Source of the DNA: Chlorocebus sabaeus
Lineage: Eukaryota; Chordata; Mammalia; Primates; Cercopithecidae
Direction of reading: 5' to 3'
Assembly (NCBI RefSeq): GCF_047675955.1
Contig: NC_132904.1
Coordinates: 64,971,435 to 65,035,434 of the forward strand
DNA: 64,000 nt
The position numbers were made by a program, and so were the translations under genes. The notes under the pieces were generated by a model that saw only the letters and a program-made list of their open reading frames with translations, did no database searches and was not told where the DNA came from. Position 1 is the stretch's first letter. Each line of letters starts with the position of its first letter. Of this stretch, positions 11,553-23,365 are shown in pieces.

Positions 11553-13601
11553 CCGTCCATATACTCCCGAATGTCCCCTGGTAACTTCTTCCCCAAACGG
11601 GATTCCCCAATCCTCTATGGGAAGAAATGTATGACTCTGTGAGTGAAATGCACATGTCACAAAGCAGCTCCTCGGAAATCTTCTTTTCAGTATCTATCTG
11701 AAGATATTTTCATTTTCACCGTAAGCCTCCAAGTGTTCCTGAGTATCCCCTAGCTGACTAACCTAAAACAGTGTTAGAATACTGCTCAATGAAAACAGAA
11801 GCTTAACTGTGCGAGGGGACTTCACGTGACCTAGAGCAGTTTCACAGAATGATTCCTTCTGGTTTTAATAGGAGGGTATTTCCTTTTCAGCATATTCTTA
11901 AGAGCATTCCCAAATGCCCTTTCTCAGGTTCCACAGAAACAGTGATTTCAAACTTCTCAATCCAAATAATTATTTAACTCTATGAGATGAATACACACAT
12001 CACAAAGCAGTTTCGCTGAAAGGTTCTCTCCAGTTTTCACCGGAAGACGTTTCCTTTCTCACCACAAGCCTCCAGGCGAGATTTAATATCCCTTCACATA
12101 CTCATCAAAGACCGAGTTTCCAAGCTGGGCAACGTAGTGTAAGCTTTATCTATCTGAAATGAATGAACTCGTCAGAGAGCAGTTTCTTGGTAAGATTCTT
12201 TCTGGGTATTATTTCAGGACATTTCACTTTTTGCCTTAGTCTTCAATACACTGCAAAATATCAGTTTTACAGTTTTACAGGAACAGTGTTCAAACACTGT
12301 CATACGAGAAAAGAGGTATAACTCCCTGAGTGAAATGCACACATCACAAAGCAGTTTCTGAGAAAGCTTCTCTCCAGTTTTTATATGAAGATATCTCCTA
12401 TTACCCCGCGGGCCTGATTGTGCTCCCAAATGTCCCTTCGCAAATCCATCCATGATGCAGTTTCAAAACTGCATAATAGAAAGAAAATTTTATCTATGTG
12501 AGATGAATAGACGTATCTATCACAAAGCAGTTTCACAGAAAGCTTGTTTCCGGTTTTTGTATGAGGATATTTCCTTTTTCTCCATAGCCGTGCATATACT
12601 CCAGAATGTCCCCTGGTAGCGTTTACTCCAAACGGGATTCCCCAATAATCTATGAGAAGAAAATTATAACTCCATGAGTGGAATACACCCGTCAAAAAGC
12701 AGCATCACCTCGGAAATCTTCTCTCCAGTACCTATTTGAAGATATTTCCATTTTCACTGTAAGCCTCAATGCACTCCTTAGTATCTCTTAGCTGACTAAC
12801 CTAAAACAGTGTTAGAGTAGTTGTCAATGAAAACTGAAGTATAATTGTGTGAGTGGACTTCACATGACCTAGAGCAGTTTCACATAAAGTTTCTTTCTGT
12901 TTTTTATCAGAGGATATTTTTTTTCAACATATTCTTAAGAGCGTTCCCAAATGTCCTTTCTCAGGTTCCACAGAAACAGTCATTGCAAACTGCTCAATCC
13001 AAAGAATGATTTAACTCTTTGAGATGAATACACACATTACAAAGCAGTTGCTCCAAAAGCGTCTGTCTAGTTTTTATTGGAAGATGTTACCTTTCTCACC
13101 ACAAGCTTCTGGACGTCAATAAATATCCCTTCACAGATTCCTCAAAGACAGAGTTTCCAACCTGGGTAACGTAGTGTGAGCTTTAACTCTCTGAAATGAA
13201 TGCACACGTCAGAGAGCAGTTTGTTGGAATGCTTCTTTTGGTGGTTTATTTCAGGATATTTTGCTTTTGGCTGTAATCTTCAATGTGCTGCAAAATATCA
13301 CTTTTTCAGTTTTACACGAACAGTGTTCAAACACTGCCTTATGAAAAAAGAGGTATCACTCCGTGAGTGGAATGCACACACCACAAAGCAGTTTCTCAGA
13401 AAGCTTCTATCCAGCTTTTATCTAAAGGTATCTCCTTTTTCACCGTAGGCGTGAATGGGCTCTCAAATGTCCCCTCGTGAATCTGTCCATGATGCAGTTT
13501 CAAAGCTGCATAAGAGAAAAAAGGGTTATCTATGTGAGATGACTAGATATATCTATCACAAAGGAGTTTCAAAGAAAGCTTCTTTCCAGTTTTTGTCCGA
13601 G

Positions 13602-13615
13602 GATACTTCCTTTTT
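13602..13615. repeat. Target-site duplication, left copy (Alu)
   Basis: GATACTTCCTTTTT occurs here and again at 13895-13908, flanking the Alu. It comes from the GATATTTCCTTTTTC region of the c monomer that was the insertion target. Confidence 0.9.
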
Positions 13616-13894
13616 TTTTTTTTTTTTTTTTGAGATGGAGTGTCACTCTGCCACCCAGGCTGGAGTGCTCACTGCAAGCTCCACCTCCCGGGTTCACGCC
13701 ATTCTCCCACCTCAGCCTCCGAGTAGCTGGGACTACAGGTGCCCGCCACCATGCCTGGCTAGTTTTTTGTATTTTTAGTACGGACAGAGTTTCACCATGT
13801 TAGCCAGGATGGTCTCGATCTCCTGACCTCGTGATCCACCCGCCTCGGCCTCCCAAAGTGCTGGGATTACAGGCTCGAGACACCGTGCCCGGTT
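13611..13894 (-). mobile_element. Alu element, AluY-type, with a 17-bp internal deletion
   Basis: A poly(T) of 21 bases (13611-13631) is followed by the reverse complement of a full-length Alu, ending near GTGCCCGG at about 13885-13892. Diagnostic wording in the left arm (GTTAGCCAGGATGGTCTCGA, CTCCTGACCTCGTGATCC) fits the AluY/young AluS group. The right arm lacks about 17 bp between GGCTGGAGTG and CTCACTGCAAG. The internal RNA polymerase III A-box region is altered (GTCTCGAG for the usual GGCTCACG-type sequence), so transcription is unlikely. The element is bounded by a 14-bp perfect target-site duplication and lies in a type-c monomer. Confidence 0.95.
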
Positions 13895-13908
13895 GATACT
13901 TCCTTTTT
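13895..13908. repeat. Target-site duplication, right copy (Alu)
   Basis: Perfect copy of GATACTTCCTTTTT found at 13602-13615. The c monomer resumes directly after it with CACCATTGCC. Confidence 0.9.
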
Positions 13909-14714
13909 CACCATTGCCATTTATATACTCCTGAATGTCCCCTGGTAGCTTTTTCTTCAAACGGATTCCCCAATCCTCTATGAAAAGGAAAGTATAACTC
14001 TGTGAGTGTAATGCACATGTCGCAAAGCAGTTCCTCAGAAATCTCTCCTGTAGCTATCTGAAGATATTTCTGTTTTCTCCATAAGCCTCAAAGTGCTCCC
14101 GAATATCCCTTAGCTGACTAATCTGCAACAGCATTAGAATACTGCTCAATGAAAACAGAAGCTTAACTGTGTGAGTTGAATTCACGTGACCTAAAACAGT
14201 TTCACAGAAAGTTTCCTTCTGGTTTTTATTGGAGGGTATTTCTTTTTCAGCATATTCTTAAGAACACTCCCAAATGTCCTTTCTCAGGTTCCACAGAAAC
14301 AGTGATTTCAAACTGCTCAATCCAAAGAATGATTTAAATCCATGACATGAATACACACATTACAAAGCAGGTGTTCTGAGAGCTTCTGTCCAGTTTTCAT
14401 CAGAAGACGTTACCTTTCTCACCAAAAGCCTCCAGGCACCACTAAATATCTCTTCACAGATTCCTCCAAGACAGAGTTTCCAAACTGGGCAACCTAGTAT
14501 AACCTTTACCTCCCTGAAATGAATGAACCTGTCGGAGAGCAGTTTCCTGGAACACTTCTTTCTGGGTTTTATTTCAGGACATTTCACTTTTTGCCAAAGT
14601 CTTCAATGCGCTGTAAAATATCACATTTTCAGTTTTACAGGTACAGTGTTCAAACACTGAGTTATGAGAAAAGAGGTGTAACTCCCTGAGTGGAATGCAC
14701 ACATCACAAAGCAG

Positions 14715-14890
14715 TTTCTCAGAAAGCTTCTCTCCAGTTTTTAACTGAAGATATCTCCTATTTCCCCACAGGCCTGAATGTGCTCCCGAATGTCCCTTTG
14801 CAAATCCGTCCATGATGCAGTTTCAAAACTGCATAATAGAAAGAAAGTTTTATCTATGTGAGATGAATAGACATAACTCTCACAAAGCAG
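14715..14890 (-). repeat. Reference monomer type b (176 bp)
   Basis: Second monomer of a representative 6-mer unit. It starts TTTCTCAGAAAGC and ends CACAAAGCAG. Markers are CTATTTCCCCACAGGCC at the position of the alphoid protein-binding box, then GATGCAGTTTCAAAACTGC, and an extra few bases in ATAGACATA..TC near the end that make it longer than 171 bp. In complex blocks b-like monomers are present two or three times in a row and end AAAAAGCAG. Confidence 0.85.
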
Positions 14891-15062
14891 TTTCACAAAA
14901 AGCTTCTTTCCAGTTTTTGTCAGAGGATATTTCTTTTTTCACCATAGCCATCCATATACTCAAGAATGTCCCTTCGTAGCTTTTTCCAAAAACGGGATTC
15001 CCCAATCCTCTGTGAGAAGAAAAGTATAATTCTGTGAGTGGAATGCACATGTCACAAACCGG
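14891..15062 (-). repeat. Reference monomer type c (172 bp)
   Basis: Starts TTTCACAGAAAGC in most copies (TTTCACAAAAAGC here). Markers are CACCATAGCC, CATATACTC, TAGCTTTTTC and CCCCAATCCTC. Most copies of this type keep an exact or one-mismatch pJ-alpha-type box; this copy has one mismatch. Confidence 0.85.
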
Positions 15063-15234
15063 CACCTCAGAAATCTTCTCTTCAGTATCAATCTGAATAT
15101 ATTTCCGTTTTCACTGTTAGCCTCAAAGTGCTCCCGAGTATCCCTTAGCTTACTAACCCTAAACAGTGTTAGAATACTTCTCAATGAAAAGGGAATCTTA
15201 ACTGTGCGAGTGGACTTCATGTGACCTAGAGAAG
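15063..15234 (-). repeat. Reference monomer type d (172 bp)
   Basis: Markers are CTCCTCGGAAATC at the start in most copies, GTATCTATCTGAAGATATTT, CGTTTTCACCATAAGCCTC, TTAGCTGACTAACC, AACAGTGTTAGAATACTGC and a terminal ACCTAGAGCAG in place of the usual CACAAAGCAG. Confidence 0.85.
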
Positions 15235-15405
15235 TTTCAGAGAAAGTTTCCTTCTGGTTTTTATCGGAGGGTATTTCTTTTTCAGCATATCTTTAAGAGC
15301 ATTCCCAAATGTCCTTCCTCTGGGACCACAGAAACAGTGATTTCAAACTGCTCAATCCAAAGAATGATTTAACTCTATGAGGTTAATACGCACATCACAA
15401 AGCAG
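15235..15405 (-). repeat. Reference monomer type e (171 bp)
   Basis: Markers are GTTTCCTTCTGGTTTTTATC, TTTCTTTTTCAGCATATTC, ACAGTGATTTCAAACTGC and CCAAAGAATGATTTAACTC. It ends CACATCACAAAGCAG. It is among the best conserved of the six types across the window. Confidence 0.85.
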
Positions 15406-15577
15406 TTGCTCCGAAAGTTTCTCTCCAGTTTTCATCGGAAGACATTTCCTTTCTCAACACAAGCCTCCAGAAGCCACTTAATAACCCTTCACAGATTCCG
15501 CAAAGACAGAGTTTCCAAACTGGGCAATGTAGTGTAAGTTTTAATTCTCTGAAATGAATGCACACGTCAGAGAGCAG
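15406..15577 (-). repeat. Reference monomer type f (172 bp)
   Basis: Markers are TTGCTCCGAAAG, GGAAGACRTTTCCTTTCTCA, CCACTTAATATCCCTTCAC, CAGAGTTTCCAAACTGGGC and a terminal CAGAGAGCAG junction to monomer a. Confidence 0.85.
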
Positions 15578-15748
15578 TTTCTTGGAACGCTTCTTTCTGG
15601 GTTTTATTTCCGAATATTTCACTTTTTGCCATAGTCTTCAATGCGCTGCAAAATACCACTTTTTCATTTTACAGGAGCAGTGTTCAAAGACTGCCTTATG
15701 AGAAAATAGGTATAACTCCCTGAGTGAAATGCACACATCACAATGTTG
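15578..15748 (-). repeat. Reference monomer type a (171 bp)
   Basis: Markers are TTTCTTGGAACGCTTC, TGGGTTTTATTTC, CATAGTCTTCAATGCGC, the landmark ACAGGAACAGTGTTC and CTGCCTTATGAGAAAA. In this copy the usual CACAAAGCAG end is mutated to CACAATGTTG. The next monomer is again type b, so the six monomers from 14715 close one 1,034-bp unit. Confidence 0.85.
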
Positions 15749-17123
15749 TTTCTCAGAAAGCTACTCTTCAGTTTTTATCTGAAGATATTTTCTACTTCCC
15801 CACAGGCCTGAATGTGCTCCCGAATGTCGCTTTGTGAATCCGTCCATGATGCAGTTACAAAGTTGCGTAATAGAAAGAAAGTTTTATCTTTGTGAGATGA
15901 ATAGACACATCTATCCCAAAGCAGTTTCACAGAAAGCTTCTTTCCAATTTGTCTGAGGATATTTCCTTTTTCACCATAGCCATCCATATACTCCCGAATA
16001 GCCCCTGGTAGTGTTTTCTCCAAATGTGATGCCACAATACTTTATTAAAAGAAAAGTATAACTCTGTGAGTGGAATGCACACGTCACAAAGCAGCTCCTC
16101 GGAAATCTTCCCTCCAGTATCTATCTGAAGATATTTCGGTTTTCACCATAAGCATCAAAGCACTCCTGAGTATCCCTTACCTGACTAACAAAAACAGTGT
16201 TAGAATACTGCTTCATGAAAACAAAAACTTAACTGTGCGAGTACAATTCAAGTGACCTAGAGCAGTTTCACAGAAAGTTTCCTTCTGGTTGTTATCGGAG
16301 GGTATTTCTTTTTCAGCACATTCTTAAGAGCGTTCCCAAATGTCCTTTCTCAGGTTCCACAGAAACAGTGGTTTCAAACTGCTCAATAACAAGAATGATT
16401 TAACTCTATGAGATGAATGCACACATCACAAAAGAGTTGCTCTCAAAGCTTCTCTCCAGTTTATGTCAGAAGACGTTTCCTTTCTCACCACAAGCCTCTG
16501 GGCACCACTTAATATCCCCTTACAGATTTCTCAAGGACAGAGTTTCCAACCTGGGCAACGTAGTGTAAGCTTTAACTCTCTGAAATGAATGCACACCTCA
16601 GAGAGCAGTTTCTTGGAACGCTTCTTTCTGTGTTTTATTTCCGGATTTTCACTTTTCACCATAGTCTTCAAAGGGCTGCAAAATAACACTTTTTCAGTTT
16701 TACAGGAACACTGTTCAAACACTGCCTTATGAGAAAAGACGTATAAGTCCCTGAGTGGAATGCACACATCACCAAGCAATTTCTCAGAAAGCTTCTCTCC
16801 AGTATTTATCAGATGATATTTCCTTTGTCACCATTGGCCCGAATGTGACCCTGAATATCCCGTTGCGGATCCATCCATGACGGAGTTTCCAAGCTGTGTA
16901 ATGTAAAGAAAGCTTTATCTATGTGAGATGAATAAACAGAGCGAAAAGCAGATTCACAGAAAGATTCTTTCCAGTATTTATCTGAATATATTTCCTTTTT
17001 TAACCTAGTCCTGAATGTGTCCCCGAATGTCCCTTCGTGGATCCGTCCCTGACAGAGTTTCCAAACTGCATAATGTAGAGAAAGCTTTATCTATGTGAGA
17101 TGAATACACATATCACAGAACAG

Positions 17124-17201
17124 TATCACATAAAGGGTTTCCCCGATGCTTTATGAGAAGAGTTATAATACTGTGAGTGGAATGCACACGTCGCAAAGCA
17201 G
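17124..17201 (-). repeat. Truncated monomer c, copy 1 (78 bp)
   Basis: The c-type monomer lacks about 92 bp. Sequence jumps from its first AAAG to the AAAG before GGTTTCCCC. The same breakpoint recurs at four other places, so it is inherited and not an independent event. Confidence 0.85.
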
Positions 17202-18224
17202 TTCTGTGGAAAGTTTCTCTCCAGTTTCTATCTCAACATATTTTGTTTTTCACTGTAAGCCTCAAAGTACTGACGTATTTCCCTTTATATGCTAAACATG
17301 AACAATATTAGAAAACTGCTCAATGAAAAAAGGCTCAACTGAGTGAGAGGAATTCACACGACACACAGCAGTTTCACAGAAAGATTCCTTCTGGTTTTAT
17401 CTGAGGATATTTGTTTCTCCATATGCTAAAGATCGTCCCCAATTGTCCCTCCTCAGATTCCACAGAAGCAGTGAATTCACACTGTTCCATCCAAGGAATG
17501 ATTTAACTCTCTGCGATGAATACACACATCACAAAGCAGTTGCTCAGAAAGCTTCTCTGAAGTTTTCATCAAAAGACATTTCCTTGCCCACCACAGTCAA
17601 ACGGGCACCACTTAATATCCCTTCAGAGATTCCTGAAAGACAGAATTTGCAAATGCGGCAATGTAGAGAAAACTTTACCTCTGTGAAATGAATGCCCATA
17701 TCTGAAAGCAGTTTCTTGGTATGCTTTTTTCTGGGTTTTATTTGAGGATATATCACTTTCAGCCATAGTCTTCAGTGTGCTGCAAAATATCACTTTTTTG
17801 TTTTACAGGAACAGGGTTCAAACACTGCCTTATGAGAAAAGAGGTATAACTCTCTGAGAGGAATACACATATCACATAGCAGTTTGTCAGAAAGTTTCTC
17901 TTCAGTTTTTATCAGAATATATTTTCTTTATCGCAATAGGCCTGAATGCTCTTTCAACTATCACTTCTCGGATCTGTCCATGACGGAGTTTCCAACTGCA
18001 TAATATAAACAAAGTTTTGTCTCTGTGAGATGAATAAACAGAGCAAAGAGCAGATTCTCAGAAAGCTTCTTTCTAGTTTTTATCTGAAACTATTTTTTTT
18101 TTCACCATAGTCCTGTATGTGTCCCCGAATATCCCTTCGTGGATCAACCCATGACAGGGTTCCAAGCTGCGCAATGTAGAGAAAGATTTATCTATGTGAG
18201 ATGAATACACATGTCTGAGAACAG

Positions 18225-18304
18225 TTTCAAAGAAAGGGTTTCATAGATGCTGTATGAGAAGAGAAGTAGAACACTGTGAGTGGAATGCACACATCACAAA
18301 GCAG
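18225..18304 (-). repeat. Truncated monomer c, copy 2 (80 bp)
   Basis: Same breakpoint as at 17124-17201, in the next unit. Two successive units share the lesion, which implies a duplication of a unit already carrying it. Confidence 0.85.
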
Positions 18305-21300
18305 CACTTCGGAAAGCTTCTCTCCAGTTTCTATCAGAGCATATTTCCTTTTTCACTGTAAGCCTCAAAGTATTCCCGAATATACCTACGCACGCTAAAC
18401 ATAAACAGTGTTAGGTAACTGCTCAATGAAAAGTGAAGCTTAACTGGGCGAGTGGAATTCACACGACACAGAACAGTTTCACAGGAAGCTTGCTTCTGGG
18501 TTTTATCTGAATGTATTTTTTTCCAGCATATTCTAAAAAGCATTCTCAAATTTCCTTTCTCACGTTCCACAGAAACAGTGACTTCAAACCGCTCAATCAA
18601 AAGAATGATTTAACTCTATGAGATGAATACACCCATCACAAAGCAGTTGCTCAGAAATCTTCTCTTCAGTTTTCAAGGGAAGACATTTCCTTACTCACCA
18701 CAGGCCTCCGGGCCCCACTTAGTATTCCTTCGCAGATTCCTCAAAGATGCAGTTTCCAAATTTGGCAATGTAGAGTAAATTTTAACTCTCTGATATGAAA
18801 ACACATATCAGAGAATAGTTTCTTGGAAGGCTTCTTTTTGGGTTTTATTTGAGGATATTTCACTTTTTGCTGTAGTCCTCAATGCGCGCTGAAATATCAC
18901 ATTTTTGGTTTTACAGGAAAAGTGTCCAAACACTACCTTATGAGAAAAGAGGTATAACTCCCTGAGTGGAATGCACACATCACAAAGCAGTTTCTCAGAA
19001 AGCTTCTTTCCGGTTTTTGTCTGAAGATATTTCGATTTTGCCCATAGTCCTGAATGTGCTCCTGAAGGTCCCTTCATCGATCTGTCCATGACAGTGTTTC
19101 CAAGCTGCGTAAGGTAAAGAAAGCTTTATCTATGTGAGATGAATAAACATTGCAAAAAACAGATCCACAGAAATCTTCTTTCCAGTTTTTATCTTAAGAT
19201 ATTTCTTCTATCACCATAGTCCTGAATTTGGTCCCGAATGTACCTTCGCGGAGCCATCCGTGACAGAGTTTCCAAGCTGCAGTAATATAAAGGAAGCTTT
19301 ATATATGTGAGATGCATACACAAATCATGGAGGAGTTTCATAGAGAGATTCTTTCCAGTTTTGGTCTGAGACTATTTCCCATTTCACCGTAGGCATCAAC
19401 ATACTCCCGAATATCACTTGCTACCTTCTTCTCCAAAAGGTTTTCCCCTATGCTGTATGAGAAGAGAGGTATAACACTGTGAGTGGAAAGCACACGTCAC
19501 AAAGCAGTTCTGCGGTAAGCTTCTCTCCAGTTTTGGTCTGAACACATTTCTTTTTCACTGTAAGCCTCAAAGCGCTCCCGAATATCCCTTCACATGCTAG
19601 ACATAAACAGGGTTAGAAAACTGCTCAATGAAAGGAAAGGCTTAACTGAGCAAGAGGAATTAAGACGGCACAGAGCAGTTCCACAGTATGCTTCCTTCTG
19701 GATTTTATCTGAAGATATTTCTTTCTATATGTTCCAAAGCGCGTTCCCAAATGTCCTTCCTCAGATTCCACAAAAACAGTGATTTCAAACTGCTCAATCC
19801 AAAGAATGGTTTAACTCTATGAGCTGAATACACACATCACAGTAGTTGCTCAGAAAGCTTCTCTCCAGTTTTAATTGGAAGACGCTTCCTAGCTCACCAG
19901 AAGCCTCCAGGTGCCACTTAATATCCCTTCACAGATTCCTCAAAGACAGACTTTCCAAATTGAGCAAAGTAGAGTAAGCTTTAACTCTGTGAAATGAATG
20001 CACATATCATACAGCAGTTTCTTGGAACACTTCTTTCAGGGATTTATTTCAGGATATTTCACTTTTCGTCATAGTTTTCAATGTGCTAATAAATATCACT
20101 TTTTCGCTTTTACAGGCACAGTGTTCAAACACTGCCTTATGAGAAAAGAGGTAAAACTCCCTGAGTGGAATGCACACATCACAAAGCAGTTTCCCAGAAA
20201 GCTTCTCTCCAGTTTTTATTTGAAGATATTTCCTTTCTCACCATTGGTCTGAATGTGCTCTTGATTGTCCCTTCACGAATCAGTCCATGACGGCGTTTCA
20301 AAACTGCATAATAGAAAGAAAGTCTATCTATGTGAGATGAGTAAACATATGTACCACAAAGCAGTTTCACAGAAAGCTTATTTTCAGTTTTTGTCTGAAG
20401 ATATTTCCTTTTCCACCATAGCCGTCCATATACTCCCAAATGTCCCCTGGTAGCTTTTTCTCCAAAAGAGATTCCCCAATCCTCTATGAGAAGAAAAGTA
20501 TAACTGTGAGTGGAATGGGCACATCACAAAGCAGCTCCTCGGAAATCTCTCCAGTTACTAGCTGAAGATACTTCCGTTTTAGCCATAAGACTCAAAGTGC
20601 TTCCGAGTATCCCTTAACTGACTTAACTAAAACAGTGTTAGAATACTGCTCAATGAAAACAGAAGCTTAACTGTGAGAGTGGAATTCACGTGACCCAGAG
20701 CAGTTTCACAGAAAGCTTCCTTATGGTTTTTATTGGGGGGTAGTTCTTTTTCAGCATATTCTTAAGAGCGTTCCCAAATGTCCTTTCTCAGGTTCCACAG
20801 AAAAAGTGATATCAAACTGCTCAATCCAAAGGATGATTTAACTCTATGAGATGCATGCACACATCACAAAGCTGTTGCTCAGAAAGCTTCTCTCCAGTTT
20901 TCAGCAGAAGACTTTTCCTTGCTGGCCACTGGTCTCTGGTTGCTACTTAATAACCTTTTGCAGAATCCACAAAGACAGACTTTCCAAACTGGGAAATATA
21001 GAGGAAGCTTTAACACTCTGAAATGAATGCACACGTCAGAGAGAAGTTTCGCGGAATGATCTTTCTGGGTTTTATTTCAGGATATTTCACTTTTCACCAT
21101 AGTCTCCCATGCGTTTCGAAATATTACTTTTTCAGTTTTACAGGAACAGTGTTCAAACACTGCCTTATGAGAAAAGAGGTATAACTCCCTGAGTGTAATG
21201 CACACATCACAAAGCAGTTTCTCAGAAAGCTTCCGTCCAGTTTTTATCTGAAGATATCTCCATTTTCACCATAGGCTTGAATGTGCTACCAAACATCCTT

Positions 21301-23365
21301 TCAGGGATCCTTCCATGATGGAGTTTCCAAACTGCATGATATAAGGAAAGTTTTATTTATGTGAGATGAATAAACATATCTATCACAAAGCAGTTTCACA
21401 GAAATCTTCTTTCCAGTTTCTTTCTGAGGATATTTCCTTTTTCACCATAGCCATTCATAGACTCCCAAATGTCCCTTGGTAGCTTTTTCTGCAAAAGGCA
21501 ATCCCCAATCCTCTATGAGAAGAAAGGTATAATTCTGTGATTGGAATACACACATCACAAAACAGCTCCTTGGAAAGCTTCTTTCCACTTTCTGTCTGAA
21601 CATATTTACTTTTTCAGAATAAGCCTCAAAGCGCTCCCGAATATCCCTTAGCAGACTAACCAAAAACAGTGTTAGAATACTGCTGAATGAAAAGAGAAGC
21701 TTAACTGTGTGAGCGGAATTCACGCGACACAGAACAGTTTCACAGAATGCTTCCTTCTGGTTTCTATCTGAGGTTATTTCTTTTTCAGGATATTCTAAAG
21801 AGCGTTTCCAAATGTGCTTTCTCAGATTCCACAGAAACAGTGATTTCAAACTGCTGAATCCAAAGAATGATTTAACTCTATGTGGTGAATTTAAACATCA
21901 CAGAAGAGTTGCTCAGAAAGCTTCTCTCCATTTTTCAATGGAAAACATTTCCTTGTTCACCACACGCTTCCGGTTGCCACTTAATATCCCTTCGCAGAAT
22001 CCTCAAAGACAGTCTTTTGAAACGGGGAAATGTAGAGTAAGCTTTAACTCTGTGAAATGAACGGACATATCAGAGAGCAGTTTCTTCGAATGCTTATTTC
22101 CGGGTTTTATTTGATGATTTTCACTTTACACCATAGTCTTCAATGTGCTCTGAGTATCACTTTTTTAGTTTTACAGGAACAGTGTTCAAACAGAGCCTTA
22201 TGAGAAGAAAGTTATAACTCCCTGAGTGGCATGCAAACATCACCAAGCAGTTTCTCCAAAAGCTTCTCTCCAGGTTTCATCTGATGATATTTCCTTTTTC
22301 ACCATAGGCCTGAATGTGATCCCTAATATCCCTTTGCGGATCCATCCATGATGGAGTTTCCAAGCTGTGTAGTGTAAAGAAAGCTTTATCTATGTGAGAT
22401 GAATAAACATAGCAAAAACCAGATTTACAGAAAGCTTCTTTTCAGTTTTTATCTGAAGATATTTCCTTTTTCACCATAGTCCTGAAAGTGCTCCCGAATG
22501 TCCCTTCGAGGATCCGTCCATGAGAGAATTTCCAAGCTGCATAATGTAAAGGAAGCTTTATTTATGGGAGGTGAATACACATATCACAGAGTAGAAGAAA
22601 GCTTCTTTCCAGCTTCTGTCTGAGGCTGTTTCCCTTATCACCATAGGATTCAATATGCTCCTGAATATCACTTGGTACCTACTTCTCCAAAAGGGTTTCC
22701 CCGATGCTGTATGACAAGAGAGTTATAACACTGTGAGTGGAATGCACACGTCACAAAGCAGTTCCTCGGAAAGCTTCTCTCCAGTTTCGGTCTAAACGTA
22801 TTTCCTTCTTCACCATAACCTCAAAGCACTCCCGAATATCCCTTTGCACACTAAACATAAACAGTGTTAGAAAACTGCGCAATGAAAAGCGAGGTTTACC
22901 TGAGTGAGAGGAATTAAGACGAAACAGAGTAGATTCACAGAAAGCTTCCTTCTGGATTTAACCTGAGGATATTTCTTTCTCCATATGTTAAGGAGCGTTC
23001 CCAAATGTCCTTTCTCAGATTCCACAAACACAGTGATTTCAAAGTGCTCAATCCAAAGAATGGTTTAACTCGATGAGACGAATACACACATCGTAAAGCA
23101 GTTGCGTTGAAAGCTTCTCTCCAGTTTTCATCGGAAGACGTTTCGTTTCTCACCACAAGCCTCTGGGCACCACTTAATATCCCTTCACAGATTCCTCAAA
23201 CACAGAGTTTCCATACTGGGCAACACAGTGTAATCTTTAACTCTAGAAATGTATGCAGACATTAGAGAGTAGTTTCTTGGAATGCTTCGTTCTGGGTTTT
23301 ATTTCAGGATATTTCACTTTTTCCATAGTCTTCAATGCGCTGCAGAATATCACTTTTTCAGCTTT

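Larger units (their letters stand above)
9237..16701 (-). repeat. Uniform 6-mer alphoid HOR array A
   Basis: Seven consecutive units begin at 9237, 10210, 11242, 12277, 13314, 14637 and 15671. Intervals are 973, 1032, 1035, 1037, 1323, 1034 and 1031 bp. The 973-bp unit has a 60-bp deletion in monomer c, and the 1323-bp unit contains the Alu. Units have the order a-b-c-d-e-f. Type-b monomers here carry a CTATTTCCCC run where other blocks have a pJ-alpha-like box. Units 10210 and 12277 share a variant c monomer (CATAGCCGTGCATA) also found in the unit at 26461. Confidence 0.9.
16702..23365 (-). repeat. Complex alphoid HOR block 1
   Basis: Six units start at 16702, 17805, 18913, 20112, 21140 and 22173, with lengths 1103, 1108, 1199, 1028, 1033 and 1193 bp. 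The first two are 7-mers whose c monomer is cut to about 80 bp. The third and sixth are full 7-mers, and the fourth and fifth are 6-mers. The extra monomer is a second b-like repeat joined by an AGCAAAAAGCAG-like junction instead of CACAAAGCAG. The block aligns unit by unit with block 3 (offset about 39.6 kb), and its last three units align with block 0 (offset about 16.2 kb from the 4946 unit on). Confidence 0.88.

Noticed and set aside
13455..13778. Open frame running from satellite into the Alu
   Set aside because: It is a chance fusion of a satellite frame with antisense Alu sequence, including a poly(T)-encoded phenylalanine run.
9237..16701. Regularly spaced repeats that could suggest a CRISPR-like array
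   Set aside because: The repeats are contiguous 171-bp satellite monomers with no unique spacers, in a primate genome, and there are no cas genes.
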